DNA from: Micromonospora halophytica
Lineage (GTDB): Bacteria > Actinomycetota > Actinomycetes > Mycobacteriales > Micromonosporaceae
Direction of reading: 5' to 3'
Length of the DNA stretch: 64,000 nucleotides
Assembly (NCBI RefSeq): GCF_900090245.1
Contig: NZ_FMDN01000003.1
Coordinates: forward strand, 124,001-188,000
Numbering within the stretch: position 1 is the first letter of the stretch; each line of letters starts with the position of its first letter. Below are positions 48,956 to 58,479 of the stretch, one piece after another. The notes under the pieces were generated by a model that saw nothing but the letters and a program-made list of their open reading frames with translations, searched no databases and was not told the origin of the DNA. Made by a program: the position numbers and the translations under genes.

Positions 48956-50404
48956 ATGACGGCGTTCGACCGCGATCTACCTGCTGTCCCGCAAATATTC
49001 GAGCCCTCCCACCAGGGCTTACGTGACGCTGTGCGGTCCGATCACTACCGTAACGAGGTTGCGCAGCGTCACCGTCGGAGGTCTAGGCTGTCTGCTGTCC
49101 TCCCCGATGATCCATCCATTCCTAGTGATCGAGAATTCGACGTGACGAGTGCGTTGACGCTGCCGAACGGCAGCCAGCTGGCGTCGTCCTGGCCCGAGGC
49201 GCCGTCCGGGTCCCAACCCCTGCCTTTTGATCTCGACCATCTGCTCGCCCTGCGGGTACCGGGGCTCATCGCCACCCGGCGCCACATCCACTCCCACCCG
49301 GAGCTCTCCGGTGAGGAGTTCGAGACGGCCGCGCTGATCGCCCGGGAGCTCTCCCTGGCCGGCCTGCACCCACGGATGCTGCCCAAGGGCAACGGTGTCA
49401 TCTGCGACATCGACGGCCGCCCGGACGGGCCGGTCGTCGCGCTCCGCGCCGACATCGACGCGCTGCCGCTGACCGACGTCAAGGACGTCGGGTACCGGTC
49501 CACCGTGGAGGGCGTCTGCCACGCCTGCGGCCACGACGTGCACACCACGGTGATGCTCGGCGTCGGCATGCTGCTGGCGCAACTCGCCGACACCGGCCAG
49601 CTCGACGGCCGGGTCCGGCTGATCTTCCAGCCGGCGGAGGAGATCCTGCCCTGCGGCTCGCTGGAGGTCATCGAGGCCGGCGGCCTGGAGGACGTGGTCC
49701 AGATCTTCGCCGTCCACTGCGATCCGAACCTGCCGGTGGGCAAGGTCGGCCTGCGGGTCGGCCCGATCACCGCCGCGGCCGACAACGTCACCGTCCGGCT
49801 CACCGGCCCGGGCGGGCACACCGCCCGCCCGCACCTGACGGTCGACCTGGTCGACGCGCTCGGCCGGCTGGTCACCGAGGTGCCGGCCCTGGTCAGCCGC
49901 CGGGTGCCGGCCAACAGCGGGCTGCTGCTGGTGTTCGGCCACGCCTCGGCCGGCACCCGGTACAACGTCATCCCGTCCGAGGCGTGCGCCTCCGGCACCC
50001 TGCGGGTGATGGACCGCGACACCTGGGAGCAGGCCCCCAAGATCGTGGCTCAGGTCGTCCGGGACGTCATCGCGCCCACCGGCGCCACCGTCGACCTGGA
50101 GTACCTGCGCGGACGGCCGCCGGTCAGCAACGACTCCCGGGCCATCCAGGTCCTCACCGCCGCCACCGCCGCGGCGCTCGGCCCCGAGGGGATCGCCGAG
50201 ACGCCGCAGAGCATGGGCGGCGAGGATTTCTCCTGGTACCTGGAGTACGTCCCCGGCGCGCTGGCCCGCCTCGGCGTCGGCCGGTCCGGGCCCAACGTGG
50301 ACCTGCACCGGGCGTCGTTCGACGTCGACGAACGGGCCATCCCCGCCGGGGTGCGCCTCATGGTGCAGACCGCGCTGAAGGCACTGGCGGCGGCGCGGCA
50401 GTAG
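48956..50404 (+). CDS. M20-family amidohydrolase/carboxypeptidase
   Basis: This 482-aa metal-dependent amidohydrolase is of the IAA-amino-acid hydrolase or hippurate hydrolase type: RRHIHSHPELSGEEFETA, ALRADIDALPLTD, HACGHDVHTTVMLGVG (metal ligands) and IFQPAEEILPCG. The C-terminal AGEDFSWYL-like stretch (MGGEDFSWYLEY) is present. ATG 48956 follows a strong ribosome site. About 60 N-terminal residues are atypical, and GTG 49142 is an alternative start matching the usual family length. Substrate unknown. Confidence 0.87.
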   Translation: MTAFDRDLPAVPQIFEPSHQGLRDAVRSDHYRNEVAQRHRRRSRLSAVLPDDPSIPSDREFDVTSALTLPNGSQLASSWPEAPSGSQPLPFDLDHLLALRVPGLIATRRHIHSHPELSGEEFETAALIARELSLAGLHPRMLPKGNGVICDIDGRPDGPVVALRADIDALPLTDVKDVGYRSTVEGVCHACGHDVHTTVMLGVGMLLAQLADTGQLDGRVRLIFQPAEEILPCGSLEVIEAGGLEDVVQIFAVHCDPNLPVGKVGLRVGPITAAADNVTVRLTGPGGHTARPHLTVDLVDALGRLVTEVPALVSRRVPANSGLLLVFGHASAGTRYNVIPSEACASGTLRVMDRDTWEQAPKIVAQVVRDVIAPTGATVDLEYLRGRPPVSNDSRAIQVLTAATAAALGPEGIAETPQSMGGEDFSWYLEYVPGALARLGVGRSGPNVDLHRASFDVDERAIPAGVRLMVQTALKALAAARQ

Positions 50405-51380
50405 CGGAAGCCGGCGGGCGTGGCCCGCCGGGAGTCGGCGGGTGCGGGCCGCCGACCGGCGTCGCGGGCGGCGGCGGCGCGGTCCGCCGACGCCGCCGCC
50501 GCAGCACCACCACGACCAGCACCAGGGGTACGCCGAACGTCAGCAGCCAGGGCAGCACCGCCCCCAGCACGGTCAGCAGGATGCTCATCGAGGCCCCGAA
50601 GACCTTCCAGCCGCCGCGCAGCCCCACCATGAAACCGGTCTCGGCCTCCTCCTCGGCGGTCGAGGCGTCCTTGCCGAGGAAGGTCACCGTGATCGTGGAG
50701 AGCGCGGTCAGGTCGGCCAGCCGCTTCTTCTTCGCCTCCAGTGAGGCCAGGTCGGCCTCCCGCTCGGCCACCTCGCGCTCCAGCATCACCAGCTCGGAGA
50801 CCGAGGTGGCCCGGGCCAGCAGCTTGCGGGCGCTCTCCACCCGGGCCCGCTGGGTCGCGATCCGGGCGTCCAGGTCGACGACCGCCTCGGTGACGTCCTG
50901 TGTCTTCACCTCCCGGCGCTGCTGCCGGCCGTACGTGGCCAGCTCGTCGAGGAGCGCGGTGAACTTCTCCGCCGGCACCCGCAGCTCCAGCCGCGCCTGC
51001 GCGCTGGCGGCCACGCTGCGCCGGTCGTCCCCACCGACGAAGCCGCCGACCGCGGTCACCGCGGTCACCGCCCGGCGGGCCGCGTCCTCCACGTCGTCCA
51101 CCTGCACCCGCATCGTTCCGGTGTAGATGATCGACCGCTGGTCGACCCGCAGGTCCGGCGCGCCCGCCCCGGCCTTGCCCTGCTCCGGGGCGCTGCCCCG
51201 CTCTGCGGCCCCGCCCCGCTCCGGGGCACCACCCACCGGGGCCTCAGCGGCCGGCGCCTGCGCCGCCGAGTCCCCCGCCGAACCGGAACGGTCCGCCGCC
51301 CCGCAACCGGCCAGCAGCACCGCCACCAGCCCCAGCGCCGTGAGGGCCACACCCCCGCGCCGTGTCATCAGTTCCGCCAT
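50358..51380 (-). CDS. DUF4349 lipoprotein
   Basis: This 340-aa protein has a signal with lipobox LLAGC (Cys at residue 26), a low-complexity Ala/Pro/Gly stretch and the DUF4349 domain: SIIYTGTMRVQVDDVEDAA, a coiled coil (about 190-250) and RLADLTALSTITVTFLG, then one membrane segment and a basic, proline-rich C-terminal tail. The ATG at 51380 follows ggagcgggg. Its 3' end overlaps the convergent M20 gene by 47 bp. Function unknown. Confidence 0.85.
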   Translation of the reverse strand: MAELMTRRGGVALTALGLVAVLLAGCGAADRSGSAGDSAAQAPAAEAPVGGAPERGGAAERGSAPEQGKAGAGAPDLRVDQRSIIYTGTMRVQVDDVEDAARRAVTAVTAVGGFVGGDDRRSVAASAQARLELRVPAEKFTALLDELATYGRQQRREVKTQDVTEAVVDLDARIATQRARVESARKLLARATSVSELVMLEREVAEREADLASLEAKKKRLADLTALSTITVTFLGKDASTAEEEAETGFMVGLRGGWKVFGASMSILLTVLGAVLPWLLTFGVPLVLVVVVLRRRRRRTAPPPPATPVGGPHPPTPGGPRPPASATAAPPPVPSARSAP

Positions 51381-51501
51381 CCCCGCTCCGTCCTCTCCGG
51401 CCCCGGGCTCTCCGGGGCGATAGCTCGGACGCGACGCGACACCGCGTCGGTTCCGGCAGACTGCGACGAGGACATCACGATTCGATAATCGAGGAGTCAC
51501 G

Positions 51502-52134
51502 ATGCAGGTCACCAAGTACGCCCACTCCTGCCTCCGGGTCGAGCACGACGGCGGGGTGCTGGTCGTCGACCCGGGCGTGTTCAGCGACGCCGCGAGGGCG
51601 CTGGACGGGGCGGACGCGGTGCTGATCACCCACGAGCACCCGGACCACGTCGACGTCGAAGCGCTCACCCGCCGGCTGGAGAAGGGCGCCGTCCCGGTTC
51701 GTGGCCCCGCCTCACTCGCCGCGGTCCTCGGCGACGCGGCCGAGGCGCTCACCCCGGTCACCCCCGGCGACACCTTCACCGCGGCCGGCGTCCCGGTCCG
51801 CGCCCTCGGCGGCCGGCACGCCGTCATCCACCCCGACATCCCCGTCGTGGAGAACGTCGGCTACCTGCTCGACGGGCGCGTCTACCACCCCGGCGACGCA
51901 CTGCACGTGCCCGAGGGCGTCGAGGTGGAGACGCTCTTCGCCCCGATCCACGCGCCCTGGTCGAAGTTCTCCGAGGTGGTCGACTTCATCCGGGGGGTCG
52001 CCCCGCGCCGCGCGTACGCCCTGCATGACGGGCTGCTCAACGGCAACGGGTTCGGCGTCCTCGACCGGCAGTACACGGCACTGTCCCGCACCGACTACCA
52101 GCGGGTCGAGCCGGGCACCCGGATCGACGTCTGA
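51502..52134 (+). CDS. Metallo-beta-lactamase-fold hydrolase
   Basis: This 210-aa MBL-fold protein has the HxHxDH motif as THEHPDHVD and the downstream metal ligands in GGRHAVIH and the YHPGDALHV stretch. It belongs to the UlaG-like/YtnP-like small hydrolases that act on lactones, phosphodiesters or similar substrates; the substrate is unknown. A gaggag sequence precedes the ATG. The next gene starts 3 nt after its stop. Confidence 0.88.
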   Translation: MQVTKYAHSCLRVEHDGGVLVVDPGVFSDAARALDGADAVLITHEHPDHVDVEALTRRLEKGAVPVRGPASLAAVLGDAAEALTPVTPGDTFTAAGVPVRALGGRHAVIHPDIPVVENVGYLLDGRVYHPGDALHVPEGVEVETLFAPIHAPWSKFSEVVDFIRGVAPRRAYALHDGLLNGNGFGVLDRQYTALSRTDYQRVEPGTRIDV

Positions 52135-52137
52135 GCC

Positions 52138-53076
52138 GTGGTCGCACCGTCCGACGTGGTCCAGCAGCTCTACCGCACGCCGCCGGAGAAGTTCGTCGCC
52201 GCCCGGGACGCCGCCGTCGCCGAGGCCCGCCGGGCCGGTGACGCCGCCGCCGCCCGCCGGATCGCCAGGCTCAAACGTCCCACCGTGGCCGCCTGGCTGG
52301 TCAACCTGCTCGCCCTGGAACGCCCCGAACTGGTCGCCGACCTGGCACCGCTGGCCGAGGCGCTGCGCACCGCACAGCGCGACCTGAAGGGACCGAAGCT
52401 GCGGGAACTCTCCGCCCAGCGGCGGGCGGTGGTGGGCGCCCTGGTCGCCGAGGTACGCCGGATCGCGGCCCGCACCCCGGACGCGCCCCCGGCCGCGCGC
52501 CTGCCGCTGGCCGAGGTCGAGTCCACCCTCAACGCCGCGCTCGCCGACACCGAGGTCGCCGAGCAGGTACGCAGTGGACAACTGCTCAAGGCGGCGCACT
52601 ACGCCGGTTTCGGTGAGGTGCCCAGGCCACAACTGCGCCTGGTCACCGGCGGCGGGGAGGAGGCTGCCCGGGTACCCGGGAAGGAGACCGACTCCGACGG
52701 CGCGCGCCGGGCCCGCGACGAGCGGGCGGCGGCGCGGGCCGCCCGGGCCGAACGGGCGAGGCGGCGCCGGACGCTGGAGCAGGAGCTGACGGCGGCGCGC
52801 GGCGAACAGCGGCAGGCCGAGAAGGACCTGGACGGTGCGGCGGCGACCGAACGGGACGGCGCCGCCGCCCTCGACCGGATCGAGGCCGAACTGGCCGAAC
52901 TGGAACGTCGGCGGGCCGCCGCCGAGCAGGAGCTGAGCCGGTCGAAACTGGCCCGACGCGGCGCGGAACGGGCACTCACCGCCGCCCGGCGCCGCGCGGG
53001 TGAGGTGGAGGCGGCGATCGAGGCGTTGGACGCCGAAGAGGAGGATGCCGCCGACGGCGACGGCGAGGCAGACTGA
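52138..53076 (+). CDS. Coiled-coil protein of unknown function
   Basis: This 312-aa protein is highly charged. Residues about 1-160 form a helical region (FVAARDAAVAEARRAGD, then LKRPTVAAWLVNLLA) and residues about 190-300 are a long Arg/Glu/Ala coiled coil. The GTG start is 3 nt after the MBL gene stop, so the two are probably co-transcribed. No known domain is recognised; similar proteins seem to occur in other actinobacteria. Confidence 0.75.
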   Translation: MVAPSDVVQQLYRTPPEKFVAARDAAVAEARRAGDAAAARRIARLKRPTVAAWLVNLLALERPELVADLAPLAEALRTAQRDLKGPKLRELSAQRRAVVGALVAEVRRIAARTPDAPPAARLPLAEVESTLNAALADTEVAEQVRSGQLLKAAHYAGFGEVPRPQLRLVTGGGEEAARVPGKETDSDGARRARDERAAARAARAERARRRRTLEQELTAARGEQRQAEKDLDGAAATERDGAAALDRIEAELAELERRRAAAEQELSRSKLARRGAERALTAARRRAGEVEAAIEALDAEEEDAADGDGEAD

Positions 53077-53107
53077 GCGCGATGGATGCACGCGACAGGT
53101 GGTGGCG

Positions 53108-53857
53108 ATGACTCCGGAGCAGGTGGCGGCCGCCAGCAAACCGGCCGTGCTCGAACTGGGGGAGGCTTTCAGCCGCTGCCCGGGCACGTTGCGCCGGGCC
53201 CGGCTGCTCGGCATCTCCGGCTGGGCCTTCTACATCACCGGGCGGGCCGGCGCGCTCGGCGACGTACGCGCCGAGACCGTCGCCGCCGCGATCGGCTTCA
53301 TCGCCCCCGAGGCGGTCGCCGACGGCTGGGACGCCTCCGCCCGCGTGGTCCGGCCGCTGGAGGTCGCCGCCGCCAACCTCGCCGAGTGCTGCCGCTGGGG
53401 CGCCCAGCACCTCGACGACCTGCCCGGCACGCCCCGGCTGGCGGTGCTGCTGGAACGGGTCGTCGCCGCCGCGGACGCCACCGGCATGCCGCTCTTCGCC
53501 GCCTGGCGCGCGATGCCGGTGCCGCAACACGCCGCCGGCGCCCGGGCGGCGGTGGCGTTGCTGCTGCTGCGCGAGCACTTCACCGGGGCGTACCTGCTGG
53601 CGGTGCGGGCCGGCGGGATGACCCCGTTGGAGGCGGTGCTGGCCGGGCCGGAGGGGGAGGCCGGGGCGATCGCCTGCGGCTGGTCCCCGCCGTACCCGCC
53701 GGTCGGGCCGTTGGTGCGGCGGCGGCTCTGGGCCGAGGCGGTGACCGACCGGCTGGCCTCGACCGCGTTCCGGGTACTCCGGCCGGGGGAGGGCGCGGAG
53801 CTGGTGGAGCTGCTCACCGCCACCCGGGCCGGGCTGCGCACCGGGACCGCCCGATAA
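53108..53857 (+). CDS. SCO6745-like helical protein, uncharacterised
   Basis: This 249-aa soluble protein resembles the uncharacterised actinobacterial SCO6745 family: ASKPAVLELGEAFSRCP, GWAFYITGRAGALGDV and AAIGFIAPEAVADGW. It is mostly helical and has no recognised catalytic motif. It follows the coiled-coil gene by 31 nt. The family name is from memory and the function is unknown. Confidence 0.7.
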   Translation: MTPEQVAAASKPAVLELGEAFSRCPGTLRRARLLGISGWAFYITGRAGALGDVRAETVAAAIGFIAPEAVADGWDASARVVRPLEVAAANLAECCRWGAQHLDDLPGTPRLAVLLERVVAAADATGMPLFAAWRAMPVPQHAAGARAAVALLLLREHFTGAYLLAVRAGGMTPLEAVLAGPEGEAGAIACGWSPPYPPVGPLVRRRLWAEAVTDRLASTAFRVLRPGEGAELVELLTATRAGLRTGTAR

Positions 53858-53899
53858 TTCGGCGGCGCGAGGGGCGGTCCGAATGCCACCATCTGCGCC

Positions 53900-54862
53900 G
53901 TGACGCTTCCCGCCGGCTGGACCGCCCGCCGCCCGACCCTGGACGACGTGCCGGCCATTCTCGCCCTGGTGCACGCCGCCGACACCTTCGCCATCGGCTA
54001 CCCCGACTTCGAGGCCGAGGACGTCAAGGCGGCACTGGCCGCACCCCACTTCGACCCGGCCCGCGACTCGTGGCTCGTGAGCGACCCGCAGAGCCGGGTC
54101 GTCGGCTGCACGCTGATCGACAACCCCACCGGCGTGGGCCGGGAATTTATCGACGTCTACGTCGACCCCGAGCGGGCCGGGTCGCTGCGCGCGCTGCTGC
54201 TCGCCCGTACGCTCGACCGGGTCGCCGAACGGGCCGCCGAGCGCGGCCTGCCGGCGCTGACCGTCCGCACCACCGTCCACGCCCCGGAGACCCGCTGGGC
54301 GGGGGAGCTGGTCGAGGCCGGCTTCACCCGGGTGAAGAGGTACGTGCGGATGAGCCGACCGCTGGCCGGGCTGCCCGCCGAGCCGCCACCCCCGCCCGGG
54401 GTGACCGTCCGCCCGCTGCGCGCCGACGACGAGGTCGACCTGCGCCTGTTCCACCGGATCTTCGACACCGCGTTCCGGGACACCCCGGACTACGAGCCGG
54501 TCGGCTTCGACCAGTGGCGCGAGCAGCTTCCCGGCTACACCAAGGTCTGGGACGAGTGGTTCGTCGCCGAGGTCGACGGCGAGCCGGCCGGTGCCCTCCA
54601 GTCCTCCGGCCAGGCGCTCGATCAGGATTCCGGCTGGGTACGCACGCTGTCGGTGCTGCCCGCGTACCGGCGGCGCGGGGTGGGCGCGGCGCTGCTGCGG
54701 CGGGCCTTCACCACGTACGCGGCGAAGGGCCGCTCCGCCGCCGGCCTGGGCGTGGACCTGGCCAACCCGACCTCACCCGCCACGCTCTACCGCTCGGTGG
54801 GGCTGCGCGAGGAGTACTGGGCCGACATGTACGAGCGGAGCGTCCCCGCCGGCGGTGTGTGA
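53900..54862 (+). CDS. GNAT N-acetyltransferase with two GNAT domains
   Basis: This 320-aa protein has two tandem GNAT folds. The N-terminal one (TLDDVPAILALVHAAD) looks degenerate. The C-terminal one has the acetyl-CoA loop VLPAYRRRGVGAALLRRAF and VDLANPTSPATLYRSVGL. The layout is like mycothiol synthase (MshD) and related two-domain acetyltransferases, but it is not clearly MshD. It starts at GTG 53900. Confidence 0.85.
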   Translation: MTLPAGWTARRPTLDDVPAILALVHAADTFAIGYPDFEAEDVKAALAAPHFDPARDSWLVSDPQSRVVGCTLIDNPTGVGREFIDVYVDPERAGSLRALLLARTLDRVAERAAERGLPALTVRTTVHAPETRWAGELVEAGFTRVKRYVRMSRPLAGLPAEPPPPPGVTVRPLRADDEVDLRLFHRIFDTAFRDTPDYEPVGFDQWREQLPGYTKVWDEWFVAEVDGEPAGALQSSGQALDQDSGWVRTLSVLPAYRRRGVGAALLRRAFTTYAAKGRSAAGLGVDLANPTSPATLYRSVGLREEYWADMYERSVPAGGV

Positions 54863-54979
54863 TGCGCGACGCCGGCCGGGGTCGGCGACACGTGCCGGGG
54901 ACACCCGGAGCAGACTGGGGGCGTGCGACACACGCGGAGAGGCTCAGGAGCCGCGCGTGCCGGGGCTGCCCGAACGGCG

Positions 54980-55435
54980 CTAGGCCGACGCGGTGCCGGT
55001 GGGGCGGGAGCGCAGCTCGCTGAGGTAGTCGTCCGGCGCGCCCGCCTTCTCGGCAGCGTTCGCGATCTCCGACAGGTACCACGAGGTCGGCAGGCCGCCC
55101 TCGTAGCCGTCGAAGACGTAGATCCACGCGGTCACGTCCCCGTCCAGGGTCGAGACACGGACGTGCAGCTTGCGGTACGTGCCGGCGGTCACGCCCTCGA
55201 GTTCGTCGAGCTGCGCGGCGTCGTACGGGTGGATGTCGTACAGCGCCACGAAGACCCGGTCGCCCGGGGACTCGACGACGGTGCTGACGGAGCCCTCCCA
55301 GCCGATCACGTCCTCGCCCGCGAAGGTCAGCCGCCAGCCCTCCAGCCAGCCGATGCCCACCATCGGCGAATGCGGACAGTAGGCGCGCATCCGGGCGGGG
55401 TCCAGGTTTGAGCCGTAGGCGGCGTAGTGACGCAC
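54980..55435 (-). CDS. Gamma-glutamylcyclotransferase-fold protein
   Basis: This 151-aa protein has the GGCT signature YAAYGSNLDPARM at the N-terminus and the acidic DELEGVTAGTYRK around the expected catalytic Glu. Proteins of this fold cyclise gamma-glutamyl amines or serve in antibiotic and peptide metabolism; the substrate here is unknown. The GTG start has a leaderless-type -10 at 55443-55448. Confidence 0.85.
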   Translation of the reverse strand: MRHYAAYGSNLDPARMRAYCPHSPMVGIGWLEGWRLTFAGEDVIGWEGSVSTVVESPGDRVFVALYDIHPYDAAQLDELEGVTAGTYRKLHVRVSTLDGDVTAWIYVFDGYEGGLPTSWYLSEIANAAEKAGAPDDYLSELRSRPTGTASA

Positions 55436-55442
55436 GGCGATG

Positions 55443-55448
55443 ACGATA
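55443..55448 (-). promoter_or_regulatory. -10 box of the GGCT gene, leaderless type
   Basis: TATCGT on the minus strand is 7 nt before the GTG start at 55435, with no ribosome site. Confidence 0.5.
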
Positions 55449-55541
55449 GCCCGGCGGACGGGTGGGGGAGAATACGACGGTGCGTGTCGGACGCGTTCGG
55501 GAGAAGAAAGTCACTGTGAGCACTGCGGAAGGGCGAGCGCT

Positions 55542-56945
55542 GTGAGCCGGATAGTGATCATCGGCGGAGGGCCGGCCGGCTACGAGGCGGCTCTGGTCGC
55601 CGCGCAACTGGACGCCGACGTGACCGTGGTGGAGGCCGAGGGGGCCGGCGGTGCCTGCGTGCTCTCCGACTGCGTCCCGTCGAAGACCTTCATCGCCAGC
55701 TCGGAGGTGGTCACCGGCTACCGGGACACCGAGGAGTTCGGGGTGCACTCCGACGGGCTGGAGGCGGTGACGGTCGACGCCCGCACGGTCCACGACCGGG
55801 TGAAGCGGCTCGCCCTGGCGCAGTCCGCCGACATCCACGCCAAGCTCGTGAAGGCCGGGGTCACCTTCGTCACCGGCACCGCCCGGCTGGGTGAGGACAC
55901 GCTCGGTCACACCCACCGGGTGATCGTCACCCCGGCCGACGGTGGCGGTGAGTACTCGATCGCCGCCTCGACCGTCCTGGTCGCCACCGGCGCCACCCCG
56001 CGCCAGCTCCCCACCGCCGTCCCGGACGGCGAGCGGATCCTCACCTGGCGGCAGGTGTACGACCTGCCCGAGCTGCCCGCGCACCTGATCGTGGTCGGCT
56101 CCGGCGTCACCGGCGCCGAGTTCGCCAGCGCCTATCTGGCCATGGGCGTCCAGGTCACCCTGGTCTCCAGCCGGGACCGGGTCATGCCGCACGAGGACGC
56201 CGACGCCGCGATGGCGATCGAGCGGGTGTTCCGCAACCGGGGGATGAGCATCCTCAACAACTCCCGGGCGGACGCGGTCCGGCGTACCGACGACGGTGTC
56301 GAGGTCCAGCTCTCCGACGGCGGGGTCGTGTACGGCTCGCACGCCCTGATCGCCGTCGGCTCGATCCCGAACACCGCCGGCCTGGGCCTGGCGGAGTACG
56401 GCGTCGAGCTGGCCAAGGGCGGCTACGTCACCGTCGACCGGGTGTCGCGCACCAACGTCCCCGGCATCTACGCCGCCGGCGACTGCACCGGAGTGCTGCC
56501 GCTGGCCAGTGTCGCCGCCATGCAGGGCCGGATCGCGATGTGGCACGCGCTCGGCGAGGCGGTCCGCCCGCTGCGGCTGCGTACCGTCGCGGCGAACGTC
56601 TTCACCGACCCGGAGCTGGCCACCGTCGGCGTCTCCCAGGACGAGGTGGACGCCGGGAAGGTGCCCGCCCGCCAGGTGATGCTGCCGCTGTCGGGCAACG
56701 CCCGGGCGAAGATGGACGACCTGGCCGACGGCTTCGTGAAGCTGTTCTGCCGGCCGGCCAGCGGCCAGGTGATCGGTGGTGTGGTGGTCGCGCCGAAGGC
56801 GAGCGAGTTGATCCTGCCGATCACCATGGCGGTGGAGAACAACCTCACCGTCAACGAGCTGGCCCAGACCATCACGATCTACCCGTCGTTGTCCGGCTCG
56901 ATCACCGAGGCGGCGCGTCAGCTCATGCTGCACGAACTGGAGTGA
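55542..56945 (+). CDS. NAD(P)H-quinone dehydrogenase (Rv3303c/LpdA-like flavoprotein)
   Basis: This 467-aa pyridine nucleotide-disulphide oxidoreductase has FAD motif IVIIGGGPAGYEAAL, NAD motif LIVVGSGVTGAEFAS and the FAD loop IYAAGDC. A redox-type pair CVLSDC is retained, but the C-terminal His-Glu dyad of lipoamide dehydrogenase is not: the segment reads TIYPSLSGS in place of an HPT-type motif. That pattern fits the Rv3303c quinone reductase rather than a true Lpd. The GTG start is at 55542. Confidence 0.85.
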   Translation: MSRIVIIGGGPAGYEAALVAAQLDADVTVVEAEGAGGACVLSDCVPSKTFIASSEVVTGYRDTEEFGVHSDGLEAVTVDARTVHDRVKRLALAQSADIHAKLVKAGVTFVTGTARLGEDTLGHTHRVIVTPADGGGEYSIAASTVLVATGATPRQLPTAVPDGERILTWRQVYDLPELPAHLIVVGSGVTGAEFASAYLAMGVQVTLVSSRDRVMPHEDADAAMAIERVFRNRGMSILNNSRADAVRRTDDGVEVQLSDGGVVYGSHALIAVGSIPNTAGLGLAEYGVELAKGGYVTVDRVSRTNVPGIYAAGDCTGVLPLASVAAMQGRIAMWHALGEAVRPLRLRTVAANVFTDPELATVGVSQDEVDAGKVPARQVMLPLSGNARAKMDDLADGFVKLFCRPASGQVIGGVVVAPKASELILPITMAVENNLTVNELAQTITIYPSLSGSITEAARQLMLHELE

Positions 56946-56994
56946 CCCGGAGCGTCGCCCTGCCTGCCGGTTCGCCGGTTCGCTGGTTCGGTGG

Positions 56995-57030
56995 GGACCT
57001 GACCCGGGACCTGGCCCGGGACCTGGCCCG
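56995..57030. repeat. Three tandem 12-bp repeats
   Basis: ggacctgacccg, ggacctggcccg and ggacctggcccg follow one another at 56995-57006, 57007-57018 and 57019-57030. They lie 50 bp after the quinone reductase stop in a 535-bp gap without genes. Confidence 0.8.
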
Positions 57031-57124
57031 ACGGGTGCCGGACCGTCGACACGATCGCGCCCGGCAGCGGCCCGCCGAATCGTGAAGCGCACGCCCGCAC
57101 CCTCGGCCGGACCTCGAGCAAGGT

Positions 57125-57280
57125 GGCCGCACGCTACGGACCTGATAGCGAGAATGGATCGCCGCTGTGGGGACCTCCGGCGAAAGAAGGCGCCGGGCCA
57201 TGACCCGATTCCTCCTCACCCTGACGGGCCGCTGCCGCCGAAGCGATCCATCCATGCCATCAAGTCCGTAGCGTGCGGCC
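57125..57280. repeat. 156-bp palindromic element (37-bp imperfect inverted ends)
   Basis: Left end 57125-57161 and right end 57244-57280 are complementary over 37 bp with a few mismatches; the outer 17 bp (ggccgcacgctacggac) are perfect. The 82-bp interior has no ORF. ggt immediately flanks both ends, a weak hint of a 3-bp target duplication. It has the form of a MITE-like element or a large hairpin RNA. The flanking DNA of this gap (57281-57480) holds nothing I can identify. Confidence 0.7.
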
Positions 57281-57480
57281 GGTACCTGGTAGCCCTCGCC
57301 GGCAGGGCCGGCAGGCCGCACCGCGAACGCCGCTGACGCTCGGCAGGTGGGCCCGGGCGGCCGCCTGCCGATGGGCCGCCAGTCGGCGCCACTGCAACCA
57401 GCAGCGCCCACTGATCCTGCGGCAGCGGGGCGCTGACGGCACCGGGCATCACGACCGCCACGTCCGACGCGATGGCTCGC

Positions 57481-58086
57481 TCAGTCGACGGGAACCTCGG
57501 GGCGGACGCGGTCACCCAGCGCCGTCATCGCCCAACCCGCCGCCGCGAACCCGACCGCCGCCGCGACCGCGATCACCGCAAGCTGCCAGGCCGACTCGGT
57601 CAGCGCCGCGCCACCGAGATGGCCGACCAGCCCGCCGTACGCGGCCCAGCCCGTCGCCGCGAGGGCCTCGTAGAGGAGGAAGAGCCGCCAGGGGTAGCGG
57701 CTGCGGCCGGCGGAGAAACATGCCGCCATCCGGCCGCCGGGCACGAAGCGGCAGAGCAGGATGACCAGCGGGCCGGGGCGACGCAGTCCTCGGGTGACCC
57801 GTCCGGCCATCCGGCGGGCGCGGGTCGGCTCGGAGTGCCGGGGCGCGCGGCGACCGGGGGCGCTGCGCCCCAGCAGGTAGCAGGCAAGATCCCCGGTGAA
57901 GACGCCGAGGGCGCCGACGCCGATGGTCAGGGGCAGGCTCAGCCCGCCGTAGACGGTGAGCGCGCCACCGGTGATCATGACGACCTGGGTGGGGACGACC
58001 GGCACGAAGGCGTCGGCGATCAGCAGGCCCAGCAGCGCGAGGTACGCCCACTGCGGCGACGCCATCTCAGTGAGAAGTTCGGGCAC
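57481..58086 (-). CDS. DedA-family membrane protein
   Basis: This 201-aa membrane protein has the DedA/VTT pattern: LIADAFVPVVPTQVVMITGG, GDLACYLLGR and the core motif ILLCRFVPGGRMAA, then RFLLYEALAATGWA. Family members help lipid flipping and membrane homeostasis. GTG 58086 has gcgagg upstream; a longer TTG start at 58107 is less likely. It stands alone between two non-coding stretches. Confidence 0.85.
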   Translation of the reverse strand: MPELLTEMASPQWAYLALLGLLIADAFVPVVPTQVVMITGGALTVYGGLSLPLTIGVGALGVFTGDLACYLLGRSAPGRRAPRHSEPTRARRMAGRVTRGLRRPGPLVILLCRFVPGGRMAACFSAGRSRYPWRLFLLYEALAATGWAAYGGLVGHLGGAALTESAWQLAVIAVAAAVGFAAAGWAMTALGDRVRPEVPVD

Positions 58087-58479
58087 GACTGCCACCTCGC
58101 CGGTCAAGGCCGATCACGTCCCCGAGCCTGACGGCGTGTCCGGCGTAACGGCGGACAGCCCCGGTCGGTGGTGACCACGGACACGACAGGGCCACCGGGA
58201 TACAACGACGCAGCTCGACATCATGTGACGGATCGGCCGCCCGGAATCCGTGGCGGTCCGGGACGGCGCGTCGGCGGTCGTCGGCGTACCGTTGGCGGGA
58301 CGCGGCCTGATGCGCGTCGGGCCCCCGTTCCCGACGACCGGGCCGTGCCGGGCCGCCGGCAGGTCCCGTGCCGGCGGCCCACCTTGCCTCTGCGCGCCGC
58401 GCCCGCCCGGAAATCCAGTGGTCCCGGCAGGCGGGTCGGTCATACGGTTGCCGCATGCGCAGCGCGGTGGTGACCACGA

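Noticed and set aside
55542..56945. Dihydrolipoamide dehydrogenase
   Set aside because: The C-terminal His-Glu dyad is absent.
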